Source: Epilithonimonas mollis
GTDB taxonomy: Bacteria > Bacteroidota > Bacteroidia > Flavobacteriales > Weeksellaceae
Direction of reading: 5' to 3'
Length of the DNA stretch: 64,000 nucleotides
Assembly: GCF_900142325.1 (NCBI RefSeq)
Contig: NZ_FRAM01000001.1
Location: forward strand, 1-64,000
In this document: positions 8,644 through 17,695 of the stretch, piece after piece
How the letters are laid out: each line of letters starts with the position of its first letter
Numbering within the stretch: the stretch's first letter is position 1
The notes under the pieces: generated by a model
Databases searched by the model: none
Told to the model about the DNA's origin: nothing
The model's input: the letters and a program-made list of their open reading frames with translations, nothing else
Translations under genes and position numbers: made by a program

Positions 8644-9315
8644 TTAGATAATAATTTTACCATCCGCCATTTCAATAACGCGGTCGCAGTTGGCGGCAAA
8701 TTCATCATCATGCGTAACTGCAATGATGGTCTGTCCTTTTTCTTTTGCCAACTCACGGAATATTTCGAAAACTATCTTGGTATTCTTTGAATCGAGATTT
8801 CCTGTCGGCTCGTCTCCCATGATGATGGCAGGATCGTTGATCAATGCTCTCGCTATTGCAACCCGCTGTTGCTGACCACCGGAGATTTTCGAGGCTTTTT
8901 TATGTTCGTGTCCTTTTATACCCAAGAGATCGAGAAGATCCAAGGCTTTGTGTTTAATTTCTTCTTTTGAACGCTTTTTTAGTTTGAGCGCAGGAAGCAT
9001 CACATTGTCCAATACGGAAAATTCCGGTAACAGATAATGGAATTGAAAAACAAATCCAATATGCTCATTACGGAATGCGGACAGCTTATTTTGATTCAGC
9101 CCTGTCACAAGAGTATCGTTAATTATAATTTGCCCTTCATAATCTGTATCCATTGTGGAAAGGAGATATAAGAGCGTCGATTTCCCAGAACCCGATTTTC
9201 CTACCACAGCAACAAATTCCCCTTTATCTACCTCAAACGAAACATCCTTCAGAACCTGGAATTTTTCCGGTTCATAGAAATATTTATTAATATGGTTAAT
9301 CGATAATGCTTTCAT
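8644..9315 (-). CDS. ABC transporter ATP-binding protein, LolD/MacB type
   Basis: 223 residues with every ABC motif: Walker A GKSGSGKST (39-47), Q-loop in FVFQFHYLLPEFSVLDNV, signature SGGQQQRVAIARAL, Walker B IIMGDEPTGNLDS and the switch His in AVTHDDE. The length and the phrase DEPTGNLDS place it with LolD/MacB/FtsE ATPases that drive FtsX-type permeases. It is the last gene of an operon with the permease at 9609-10847, separated from it by two very small ORFs. It would supply energy for outward transport or extraction of a substrate (lipid, lipoprotein, peptide or drug). Confidence 0.95.
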   Translation of the reverse strand: MKALSINHINKYFYEPEKFQVLKDVSFEVDKGEFVAVVGKSGSGKSTLLYLLSTMDTDYEGQIIINDTLVTGLNQNKLSAFRNEHIGFVFQFHYLLPEFSVLDNVMLPALKLKKRSKEEIKHKALDLLDLLGIKGHEHKKASKISGGQQQRVAIARALINDPAIIMGDEPTGNLDSKNTKIVFEIFRELAKEKGQTIIAVTHDDEFAANCDRVIEMADGKIII

Positions 9316-9333
9316 AATTGTGAAAAGTATAAG

Positions 9334-9444
9334 TTATTCCGGATATTCCATCCATAATAAAAATGCGATAATTAAAATTTCTGTGATGGTAATCACAATA
9401 AAGAGTATCAGTAACTTGATGATTATAAGTAGATTTTTAATCAT
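9334..9444 (-). CDS. Tiny single-pass membrane peptide (36 aa) in the export operon
   Basis: Read from the DNA: the frame MIKNLLIIIKLLILFIVITI continues as TEILIIAFLLWMEYPE and stops. It is almost entirely hydrophobic with Lys at the N-terminal side, so one membrane helix is expected. It begins 9 bases after the stop of the 51-residue ORF and ends 18 bases before the ATPase start, on the same strand and without a terminator between. The gap between permease and ATPase is otherwise unexplained. No family is recognised; conservation of this frame in relatives would be the test. Confidence 0.5.
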   Translation of the reverse strand: MIKNLLIIIKLLILFIVITITEILIIAFLLWMEYPE

Positions 9445-9453
9445 TTTGATAAG

Positions 9454-9609
9454 TCAATAACAATAATAGCAACAGCAGTCCTGGCAATATGTATAGTATT
9501 CCCAATATTCCCTCGATAACTCTGCAAAAAATATCAGAATCAATACAATTACAAATAGTTTTATCGATGAACCATTGTCGTCATTGTTTTTATCGTCTTC
9601 TTTCCTCAT
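9454..9609 (-). CDS. Small membrane peptide with Cys-rich tail (51 aa) in the export operon
   Basis: Read from the DNA: an acidic, Asn/Asp-rich N-terminus (MRKEDDKNNDDNGSS), one hydrophobic helix (IKLFVIVLILIFFAEL), and a Tyr/Cys tail ending in YCQDCCCYYCY. The start overlaps the permease stop: an ATGATG spans the TGA, with AGAGG just before it, so translation is probably coupled (the alternative start, one codon earlier, is at 9612). Five Cys in the last ten residues suggest metal binding, disulfides or acylation, but this is inference. No known family comes to mind. Confidence 0.55.
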   Translation of the reverse strand: MRKEDDKNNDDNGSSIKLFVIVLILIFFAELSREYWEYYTYCQDCCCYYCY

Positions 9610-10847
9610 CATCCTCTTAATATGGCTACCGGATCTATTTTCGATGCATTTCTTGCGGGCAGATATCCTGCAATGGCTGTTATCATAAGGCCGAACAGAA
9701 GAGCCAAAACATAATCTGCAGGACTATAATCTATTGGAAGCGTTGTCATCGAGCCGATTTTAAACGGAATCTGATCAACAACTTTAGAAACAAAATATCC
9801 GAATCCCAGTCCCGTAAATCCACCGATAAGTCCGATAATAATGGATTGTGTCAGAAAGATCTCGACAATATCGGCTCCATTGAAACCCATTGCCTTCAAA
9901 ATTGCTATTTCTTTGATTTTTTCATTCACTGTCATATTCATAATATTATAAATACCAAATCCTGCGACGATCAAAATGGTACTGGAAACCGCTACCGCCA
10001 GAATATTTCGGAGCACGTTTGCAGAATCCAGCTGGGCATTGCCATCTTGCCACGCCTCCACTTTATATTTGGTCATTGCGGCTATTTTTCTAGAAATTTC
10101 TTTGGAGTTGTTATAATCATCAATATTGACAAGAATATCTGTCGCAAAGCTGCTGTTCTTTGAGAAAAGCTGTCTCGCCGAACGAATAGAAATAATGGCC
10201 CTGGTTTTATCCACACTGGCAGCACCTGTTTCCATAATTCCGATGATTTTGAAAATTCTTGTTATGCCGTCAGAGGTCAGAACCGTGATATTATCATCCA
10301 TCCCAACACCGAGATTCTGCGCCAACTTGAATCCTAAAATAATTCCGTCCGAACGTTTTTCAAGGTCAAAAAAATGACCTTGCCGCATATAATCTGATGT
10401 ATGAAACAGGTGATCTTCATTTTCAACATCCACTCCAGATAATGATGCATTGATCTTTGTAACACCATTTCTGATGAAAATATTCTGATTGAGCTGTTCC
10501 GTTATTGCTTCTATTTCTTCTAGTTTGGCAACAGATTCTTTGATAGGTTCTGTATTTTTGATGCCTTCAGTATAGCGGATATTTCTGGCATTATTCACGA
10601 TAACAATTCCATCGTCTTTTTTAGTTGGTTGAAGAATATTATTGACATCCGAAGGCAGATCGTTATAGATCCTGATATGTGACATCGAAGTGAATGAGAT
10701 CTGTGTCTGCGCGCTATTTACTCCGGACATAAAGCTGTTCATAAAAATGTACATCGATATTCCGAATGTGACACTCAAAACAGCCACAAAGAGTTGCTTG
10801 ACCTTGGATGAAAGATATATCCACGATATTTTTCTGTTGATATTCAT
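9609..10847 (-). CDS. FtsX-type ABC permease (LolC/LolE/MacB-like)
   Basis: 412 residues. The layout is a first membrane helix near the N-terminus (LFVAVLSVTFGISMYIFMNSF), a periplasmic MacB_PCD-like domain of about 220 residues, then three C-terminal helices in an FtsX domain, containing KIKEIAILKAMGF (the coupling segment facing the ATPase) and the final PARNASKIDPVAILRG. This topology is typical for LolCE/MacB permeases, which extract substrates from the outer face of the inner membrane instead of pumping through a channel. It lies 4 bases after the membrane-fusion gene and is coupled to the 51-residue ORF behind it. Confidence 0.93.
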   Translation of the reverse strand: MNINRKISWIYLSSKVKQLFVAVLSVTFGISMYIFMNSFMSGVNSAQTQISFTSMSHIRIYNDLPSDVNNILQPTKKDDGIVIVNNARNIRYTEGIKNTEPIKESVAKLEEIEAITEQLNQNIFIRNGVTKINASLSGVDVENEDHLFHTSDYMRQGHFFDLEKRSDGIILGFKLAQNLGVGMDDNITVLTSDGITRIFKIIGIMETGAASVDKTRAIISIRSARQLFSKNSSFATDILVNIDDYNNSKEISRKIAAMTKYKVEAWQDGNAQLDSANVLRNILAVAVSSTILIVAGFGIYNIMNMTVNEKIKEIAILKAMGFNGADIVEIFLTQSIIIGLIGGFTGLGFGYFVSKVVDQIPFKIGSMTTLPIDYSPADYVLALLFGLMITAIAGYLPARNASKIDPVAILRG

Positions 10848-10851
10848 CTTC

Positions 10852-11943
10852 TTAGTTTTTAGGTTTTAGCAGCACATCTTTTTCGGAGATACCACTTCGG
10901 ATCTCTGTCCATTCATTATCTTTTGAGCCGGTAACGATTTGTTTCTGAACTTTGTTTTCCAGTGTTACATAATTTCCTTTGGTAATATAAGACGTTGGTA
11001 TGACCAGCACATTTTTCCTTTTCGTCGTTTCTATATCGGCCTGAAGTTGTGTGCCCGAAAAAACGGCTTTCGGAAGTTTTTCAAATTTTGCTTCGACAAT
11101 ATAAGATTGTTCCGTTTCGTCAAAAGCCGGGAGAATTTTAACGATGGTCGCAGAAAAAGTATCATTGGGATAAGTATTGAGACGGATGGCCGCCTTTTGC
11201 CCGATCCTGATTTTCGCAATATCATCTTCCGAAACATACAACCTCAGCTTGAAATGGCCGTTGCCTATTTTTACAATGTTATCACCTTGCTTTACGAGTT
11301 CACCCTTTTTTTTGAAGACTGTGAGAACCTCTCCTTTTCCGGGAGAAGTGATGTTATAATCCTTCAAAATTTCGTTTTGCTGATCGACTTGTATTGCATT
11401 TCTTTTCTCAACAAGTTCAAGTGTACTTTTTGTGTCCTGATAATTCTTTTGAAGCGAAATCAAATTGTTCTGAGAAGCTCTGTACTGCAACTGAGCTTTT
11501 TCCAGATCCAATTGGGAAACAGAATTTTTTACCCTGAGTTCCTGGTAACGCTGGAAATTGACCTTGTCCTGCTCCGCCTGATGCTGAGCCTGATCAATCT
11601 GTGACTGAATCTGAAGCAGTTGCGCAGAACTACTTGAAGTATTTTTTCTTGATTGAGAATACACCGTTTCTGCATCCTTCAGCTGTTCTGTCTGTATTTT
11701 ATTTTCGATGGTGGCTACCAGGCTGTTTTTTGATATCTGATCACCTTCCGTCACCAAAATATCAAGTATGTTTCCGCTGATTTTTGCAGAGATAAGGTAT
11801 TCTTCATCTTTTTCTACATATCCGCTTGCAAAGACGGCATCTTCTAAATTTTTTCTTACCGGCTTTGTTTTTTCTGTTTTATTACAGGAAATCAGCATCC
11901 CGGCAAATAGAAAAAGAACCGTTCTTGTGATTGTATTTTTCAT
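10852..11943 (-). CDS. Membrane-fusion (HlyD/MacA-like) lipoprotein
   Basis: 363 residues. A lipobox (LFAGMLISC, acylated Cys near residue 20) makes it a lipoprotein. A lipoyl-like domain follows (ISAKISGNILDILVTEGDQISKNSLVATIEN), then a long Gln-rich coiled coil (about 90-200, SAQLLQIQSQIDQAQHQAEQ), the second lipoyl half (ITSPGKGEVLTVFKKKGELV) and beta-barrel domains. This is the periplasmic adaptor linking the permease to the TolC-like protein encoded just upstream. The operon order and 4-9 base gaps support a three-part efflux machine. The substrate is unknown. Confidence 0.93.
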   Translation of the reverse strand: MKNTITRTVLFLFAGMLISCNKTEKTKPVRKNLEDAVFASGYVEKDEEYLISAKISGNILDILVTEGDQISKNSLVATIENKIQTEQLKDAETVYSQSRKNTSSSSAQLLQIQSQIDQAQHQAEQDKVNFQRYQELRVKNSVSQLDLEKAQLQYRASQNNLISLQKNYQDTKSTLELVEKRNAIQVDQQNEILKDYNITSPGKGEVLTVFKKKGELVKQGDNIVKIGNGHFKLRLYVSEDDIAKIRIGQKAAIRLNTYPNDTFSATIVKILPAFDETEQSYIVEAKFEKLPKAVFSGTQLQADIETTKRKNVLVIPTSYITKGNYVTLENKVQKQIVTGSKDNEWTEIRSGISEKDVLLKPKN

Positions 11944-11952
11944 AATGTGTAA

Positions 11953-13269
11953 CTATGGTTTTTGAAAATCTATTTTCCGAATGTAGATCTTATATTTTGC
12001 CAGAGAAAAGTCAGCAAGGCTTTGCAGATAATTATACTGAGCAGAAAGAAGATCACTATATCGATCAAGGCGTTCGTCCAGACTGATGATCCCGCTTTCG
12101 TATTTGTTTTGGGTATGAATGTCATTTTTGTCCTGTAATGATAATATTTGGGTATTCCGTTCAAGATTGGTCTTTGTCTGGTCGTATTGCAGATTGAGAA
12201 TTTCATCTTCTTTGTCCTTTACAATTTTTATATTTTCCAGTTGAATCTGCTGTATTTTCAACTCTGCTTTAGATTCTTTGATTTTTTGATTGTTGGAGAA
12301 TCCATTGAAAACAGGGACATTAAGCTTTATTCCCAAAAACTGCTGAGGAAGTGTATTGGCATTTGAAAGATCATTAAGCCGATCTGTCGCCCAATTGTAA
12401 TTATATTGATAAACAAATCCCATCGATGGATAGCGCAAAGCCTCATTTTGCTTTACGAGTGACTTTGAAATATCGATCTGCTTCTCCTGCAAAAGGACTT
12501 CCGGATGAACAGCCTGAAAATCAGAAGCAAAAACAGAATCCTCAAAACTTCCAATATCTGATATCTGAATTTCTTCGCGGAGGTTAAGGGCGCTTTGCAT
12601 TTGTCTGTAAAGCTGTGCCATATTGTTTTCTGTGAGTTCAATTTTTCTTTGATTTTGAAGGTTCTGGATGGAAACACGGTTAAGGTCTGATTCGCTGATG
12701 ACACCTTTCTTATATTTTTCTAAAGCATTGTCCAGCATTACCTCGGTAGTTTTAAGATTTTCTTTATCGATCTCCATTGACCTCTGAGCAAGCGAAATTG
12801 AATAGTAAAGGGAAGCCAATTGATTATAGGTGTTGAAACGATTCACTTCTGTATCAATCTTCCCTGCCTCTGATCTCAATTTTGAGGTCTTAATCGCAAA
12901 GATCTTCTGGAAGTCCAGAACATTCCATTGGACCTGCAGGGATGTTGTATAGACATATGGCTTTCCGAATGTCATTTCCTGAAAACTGCCTTCCGGAGCA
13001 TTGGGATTAAATAGTTTTCCGGGAACCAATGTAGGCTGCAAAGTGATATTATCATTAAATCCTGCCGAAACGTTAATGGAAGGATAGAGAAATGATCTCA
13101 CCTGTTTTTCCCCAATACTATTGATCTCCTGTTTTTCTGCCGGAATACGTATGGATGTACTGTGTTTGTCAGCATAGTCAAGCACTTCCCGAAAAGAGCC
13201 AAAAACAATCTGACTCTTGACAGAAAAGCAACAAAGCATAACAGATATTACTAAAAAAGATTTTTTCAT
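11953..13269 (-). CDS. TolC family outer-membrane efflux protein
   Basis: 438 residues with a signal peptide (MKKSFLVISVMLCCFSVKSQ) and two halves of long helices and strands characteristic of the OEP family, for example VRSFLYPSINVSAGFNDNI and ALRYPSMGFVYQYNYNW, with YESGIISLDERLDRYSDLLSAQYNYLQS near the end. It would form the outer-membrane exit duct for the adaptor and permease encoded behind it. The upstream DUF2147 gene ends 4 bases before its start, so all belong to one transcript. Confidence 0.93.
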   Translation of the reverse strand: MKKSFLVISVMLCCFSVKSQIVFGSFREVLDYADKHSTSIRIPAEKQEINSIGEKQVRSFLYPSINVSAGFNDNITLQPTLVPGKLFNPNAPEGSFQEMTFGKPYVYTTSLQVQWNVLDFQKIFAIKTSKLRSEAGKIDTEVNRFNTYNQLASLYYSISLAQRSMEIDKENLKTTEVMLDNALEKYKKGVISESDLNRVSIQNLQNQRKIELTENNMAQLYRQMQSALNLREEIQISDIGSFEDSVFASDFQAVHPEVLLQEKQIDISKSLVKQNEALRYPSMGFVYQYNYNWATDRLNDLSNANTLPQQFLGIKLNVPVFNGFSNNQKIKESKAELKIQQIQLENIKIVKDKEDEILNLQYDQTKTNLERNTQILSLQDKNDIHTQNKYESGIISLDERLDRYSDLLSAQYNYLQSLADFSLAKYKIYIRKIDFQKP

Positions 13270-13273
13270 TGAT

Positions 13274-13654
13274 TTACAATCTGGTCCAAACCTGCGTTTT
13301 TGACATTATTCCGTAAGATGCTTTAACAGTTAACTGATCTTTAGTAATCTTCACGGTACAGGAAGCCGTTTTCCCTTTCTTTATGATATGAACCGTTCCA
13401 TTATTGTAATTGCCCTCGTGTTGGAACTTGAGTCCGGTGATCTGTTTTTTACCAATGAGACTTTTATCTTCTGATTTCAGGATAACGGCATCGTAAGAAG
13501 GTCCGTTTTTAACAAATTCTACCACTTTTGTTTTATCTTCATTGGCCCATTTTCCAAGAAGTTTGTCCGGAGAATTCTGTGCTTGCATATTGATTCCCAT
13601 TAATAGGAATACCAATGGAAAAATAATTTTTGAGGTTTTAAAAAGGTTTTTCAT
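13274..13654 (-). CDS. DUF2147 domain-containing exported protein
   Basis: 126 residues with a signal peptide (up to NMQAQ) and a compact DUF2147 domain: LLGKWANEDKTKVVEFVKNG, ITGLKFQHEGNYNNGTVHIIKKGKT and a C-terminal GIMSKTQVWTRL. DUF2147 proteins are small periplasmic beta-sandwich proteins of unknown function that often lie beside membrane genes. Here it is the first gene of the export operon, which suggests a helper role or simply shared expression. Confidence 0.85.
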   Translation of the reverse strand: MKNLFKTSKIIFPLVFLLMGINMQAQNSPDKLLGKWANEDKTKVVEFVKNGPSYDAVILKSEDKSLIGKKQITGLKFQHEGNYNNGTVHIIKKGKTASCTVKITKDQLTVKASYGIMSKTQVWTRL

Positions 13655-13933
13655 ATAATCAATTTTTTTATAAGGTTTTTTATCTGTTAATCTTTGTTTC
13701 TGATGACAAAACTATTAACAAAGACAGCTATTCTTTATAGTTGTTTGGGTAGAATGAACAATATTGAAGGTGAATTGATCATTTTTTAAGCTTACATATT
13801 CAAAGAAAAAATCCGCAGTGTGGACCGCCCTAACAAGGTTTCTGACTTTTTTTAGGGGCAGTCCACATTCGTTTAAGGCTTCGCTTTTCGGAAAAAGTGC
13901 AGGGCTGCCGACTTTGGAACTGCATTTTGATAA

Positions 13934-14362
13934 ATGCAAAATCACTTTGATAGAACTACCAAACAGACCCTAAAAGCTACATTACCATTGCTCTGCAAAC
14001 CACAAACGATGGACAGGCTTTTAAAAAAACAGGGCATTATTGTAGTGGTACGCCAGAACGATACAGGACGTATTTATGGAATCACTGTCATAGACCACAA
14101 TTCAAAAGCGATCTGGAACGGTTCACGTTTTAGCGAAGTATCTCTCTGCCAATATTTTTAATGATTACTGGAACCATAACATCAATCGGAAATAAAAGAA
14201 GCTACCGTACAGCCATCAACAAAATCCACATAAAACGATGCGGATACTCCTACGGAAGAAACACACCTTTTGTTCGACTTCTTAACGACGGACGAACACA
14301 AAAAAGGCTTGTTTGAAGCATTGGCCGGTTTAATGCCCGAAGCACAGAGACAAGATTTATGA
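13934..14362 (+). pseudogene. Relaxase/mobilisation protein fragment, frameshifted
   Basis: The first frame reads LLKKQGIIVVVRQNDTGRIYGITVIDHNSKAIWNGSRF, close to the C-terminal region of relaxases from Bacteroidota conjugative and mobilisable elements. The reading then shifts: another frame continues LAKYLSANIFNDYWNHNI before a stop, and a third reads LLFDFLTTDEHKKGLFEALAGLMPEAQRQDL (its beginning blurred), again typical of the tail of these proteins. At least two frameshifts and no 5' domain (no HUH nickase motifs) show a dead fragment. It marks the left part of the mobile-element scar ending at the tRNA-Arg gene. Confidence 0.7.
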
Positions 14363-14621
14363 GGGATAAGATGTTGCTAATAAGGTAAGTGAATTATATG
14401 AATAATCAAGATTTCTTTTTAAATCCTAGTCCACTTCTTTGAACCCCTATAAAAAATAAAAAACTAAATATCAGCATATTAAAGGGTTTTATCGTAGTCC
14501 CACCTGGACCGGTCAGTGATTGTATTTCATAAAAATTTACTCAGTCTTTCACAATACACTTGCTTACAGCAGCTTTATGACTTTTTCAAACTTTATGATC
14601 TGCACTACGAAGATAATTATC

Positions 14622-15977
14622 CTAATAAAGTTTAAATTCCTTTGTTTCTTTAAAATCAGAATAATCTATAGTTTTACGATACTTTGCATCGGCATGGCTT
14701 TCTATATGCTTTTCATCACTTTTTGAAAATTTAACTCCTAGTTCGCCTTTTATTTCTTCAATGGAAACAGTAAGCTTTTTCCACTACAGTCTGGAATAGG
14801 CTGTACCAAAAGATTCGGCAAGAATGCTGCGATCTTCTTCGGGAACTTGTGGAAGCCAAGTCACCATCCATTCTATTCTCTGGTCGGCGTGATCTGTCAT
14901 GTCAAGAGAACAATGTCTCCAAAAACATTTTACATCTGCATCACGTGCTTCTCTACCTAGCTGGACAAGCCCCTGTAAACATTCAATTATGACACTGAAA
15001 TGATTTGTTTAACAGCTGTACAACCTAGAAAACCGAGATCTTCAAGGCACCTGTACAGCACATCTGAATTTTCTTCAAAACCGCTTCTTGCCCAATGATA
15101 GTAATATATTTAGCAAAGGATGCCAAATGAAGACTAAAGAACATTTTTCTTTCATCTATTTCAGGATCATGAATTCCCTTTTGCGATAGTTCACGGCATA
15201 GAGAACATATATTTATATATATATAACAAATTCTTGATTATTATCCAAAGCAGTTTTAGCATATTTAACCAGGATGTCTATGAGGTCATCATAGGGTGCT
15301 GTGGTTTGCAGTTGTCTTAAAGCTTTCTCTTTTACAAAATCTCCAGTTTTATAGATTATGATTGAAAGTAGAGGAATGTTTTTTGCCGTAACCACCTGTG
15401 TTAAAATTATTTCAAATGTATCTGTCACTTGTTTATTGATTGCAAATCTGCTCCCACTGTTGTAATCTACAATTTCATGATCGGCACAAAGGTCAGTTAA
15501 TAAAAAATAATTGTTGATAGCCCGCTCATAGGTTATTTTATCACCATTCTCTAGCGCAAGTTCAATAACGTTATAAAGTAATGCAAATGGATCGTTTATA
15601 ATAACATTGGTGTTGTATTTTGATGTTACACTATGTAGAGGCGTTTCGTTTGGCCATTCAAATTGCAGTTTTTCACTTTTCTCTTTGGCTGCTTTATCTA
15701 CAGATTTAAATTCATTCAAATAACGGGAAATATTATTCATACCTAAATTCATTTCCATTAGAAGACTTGGATTACATTCTTCAATTGCGATAATTTGAAG
15801 GAGAATAGCTCCGTAGATTAGCAAGGGTATGCAAAATATACCTGCTGCTGGTACATAAGTTTTATTGATAATCAAATTGATCAGTGGAATTATTGCAATA
15901 AATACGACTGCATAACAATAGATCAGATGACAGTTTGAAACAGATTGTAAAAGTGCTTTGTAGGGTGAGAATTGATT
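14622..15977 (-). pseudogene. Membrane-anchored hypothetical protein, broken in several places
   Basis: The largest open piece (to 15213) begins without an ATG in a two-helix membrane hairpin (AVVFIAIIPLINLII and GIFCIPLLIYGAILLQII), then a helical soluble region. It stops right at a TATATATATATA tract near 15205. The following sequence continues in other frames: CSLCRELSQKGIHDPEIDERK to about 15110, then YHWARSGFEENSDVLYRCLE to about 14995, then IIECLQGLVQLGREARDADV and DHADQRIEWMVTWLPQVPEED, a TAG near 14795, and finally SIEEIKGELGVKFSKSDEKH to the stop at 14622. The original protein had about 440 residues. I do not recognise the family. It probably was cargo of the neighbouring mobile element. 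Confidence 0.6.
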
Positions 15978-16147
15978 TTACGCAGAACACCTTAAAAAAG
16001 GTTTCTTTAGAAAGATCTAGAAAAATTCTGATGGAGTCTGGGTTAAATCCTACAGATGATGAAGTCAGAAGTATAATGGATTTTGCTCATCAGTTACCAA
16101 ATCTTATTATTAAAAATTATATTTTAAAAATAATTTTACTACATTAG
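15965..16147 (+). CDS. Small helical protein upstream of the serine recombinase
   Basis: A 60-residue reading with the core KVSLERSRKILMESGLNPTDDEVRSIMDFAHQLPNLIIKNY. This pattern (LExxxxIL...G...TDxEVxxIxxFxxxLA) matches small proteins often found just before serine recombinases in Bacteroidota mobile elements, possibly regulators; this is from memory of gene neighbourhoods. There is no ATG at a good position, so I assumed GTG at 15965; a TTG at 15935 is possible. The 5' end overlaps the antisense end of the previous pseudogene, so this gene may also have lost its start. Confidence 0.45.
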   Translation: MRIDFTQNTLKKVSLERSRKILMESGLNPTDDEVRSIMDFAHQLPNLIIKNYILKIILLH

Positions 16148-16183
16148 CCTGATAGCCATAATGTTAACACCCAACTTACTATT

Positions 16184-17634
16184 ATGCTGATAGCAGATTT
16201 ATATATTAGAGTTTCTACAGATGAACAAGCTAATAAAGGTTATTCTCAGAGAGATCAGCATGAAAGATTAGAACGATATTGCAATCAAAACCAGATTACG
16301 ATCGGTCAGGTAATATTTGAGGACCATTCTGCAAAAAATTTTAATAGGCCGGAGTGGACAAAATATATCAATCACATAAAAAAAAGAAGTCTTAAATCAA
16401 ATTTAGTTCTGTTTACAAAGTGGGATCGCTTTAGCAGAAATGCCGGTGATGCTTATCAGATGATTAAATTGCTGTTAGGCAACAACATTTCACCACAATC
16501 AATCGAGCAACCTCTAGACATGTCTATTCCGGAAAATAAGATGATGCTGGCAATCTATTTGGCAGCTCCGGAAGTTGAAAATGATCGAAGATCTCTAAAT
16601 ACTTTTTATGGGATGAGAAGAGCTCAGAAAGAAGGAAGGCTAATGGGAACAGCTTCGTACGGCTACGTCAATAAGTGTACAGAAGATGGCAGAAAATATG
16701 TTGGTCTTAAAGAGCCGGAAGCTTCGAATATGCTCTGGGCATTTAATGAGATTGCTAAAGGTAAATACTCCATCAATCAAATAAGGTTGAAGATGAATAC
16801 TATGGTGCAAACATTAGCAGTACATCATTCTACAGGGCAATAAAAAATCCTATATACTGTGGTAAAATATTTATTAAAGCTTACAAAGATGAAGAGGCCT
16901 GCCTTGTTGAAGCTACCCATGAAAGTTTGATTTCGCAATCTCTTTTTAATAAGGTACAGAAAGTTTTAAGTGGAAAAACTTGGGCAGAAAGGCCACAAGG
17001 AAAAATGATTGCCCATAACCATTTTCCTTTAAGAGGTTTTTTAAAATGTCCCAAATGCGGAGGTCACATTACAGGTAGCGGATCGAAAGGTAAAAAGAAC
17101 GTCTACTATTATTATCACTGCAAATCCAGATGTGGATACAGATATAGCTCTGACATAGTTAATGATGCATTCACAAAAGAGTTAAAAAAATATGAGTGTC
17201 ATACTGGATTTAGTCACCTTATTAAGAAAATACTTTTGATCAATTTCAAAAATATTCATCAAGGTCTAGACGTGAAGAGAAAGGAAATTTCTTCAAAAAT
17301 TATCAACTTGAATAATCGTCTAAATAGTGCCAGAGAAAAATACTTAGAGGACAAATTGGATTTTGAAGATTATCAGTTGATTAAAAACGAAAGTAAAAAG
17401 AAAATTGATGTATTGGAAATGGATTTGCAGAATCAAAAGCTAACTGGTAAAAATAGCGATATCACAACAAAACTTGATCAAGTGCTAAAAGTATTACCAA
17501 ATCTCTCTCAAATCTATACTACAGGGGATTCAAACGGTAATGTGTTCGATTTTTGCCGAAAAACTAGAATTTCACGAAACGACTTTTCGAACACCCCAGA
17601 TCAATTCCACCCTTTCCTCTATCTTATTAATTAA
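16184..17634 (+). pseudogene. Large serine recombinase, two frameshifts
   Basis: The first frame gives the complete N-terminal resolvase domain: YIRVSTDEQ with catalytic Ser at about 11, DQHERLERYC, KWDRFSRN and the start of the recombinase domain. At about 16800-16812 it runs into a stop; the +1 frame continues with ANISSTSFYRAIKNPIYCGKI and a zinc ribbon (CPKCGGHI...YYHCKSRCGYR), then a coiled coil. Near 17530 a second shift is needed: the annotated frame reads VFDFCRKTRIS, whereas another reads SIFAEKLEFHETTFRTPQ, the usual family ending. Neither site is a long homopolymer. The enzyme would be about 480 residues; as read it is inactive, so the associated element is stranded. Confidence 0.85.
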
Positions 17635-17660
17635 CAATCAATTACAAAGTAAAAAAAAGG

Positions 17661-17687
17661 AAAAATCACTCCTAAAAGTGATTTTTC
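17661..17687. terminator. Bidirectional terminator between recombinase and tRNA
   Basis: AAAAATCACT and AGTGATTTTT form a perfect 10-base stem around CCTAAAA-type loop bases. It serves the tRNA on the minus strand and the recombinase on the plus strand. Confidence 0.85.
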
Positions 17688-17695
17688 CCGTCAAG

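Noticed and set aside
13715-13945. A 76-residue minus-strand frame near the relaxase remnant
   Set aside because: No known motif, no start context and located in decaying DNA; it could be a shadow of lost plus-strand coding sequence.
1-17634. Explaining all frame breaks in the first 17.7 kb as sequencing errors
   Set aside because: The dead SDR copy has a nonsense codon plus a deletion, the relaxase and membrane protein each have several breaks, and most sites are not homopolymers. One or two single breaks (AraC, about 1800) could still be errors.
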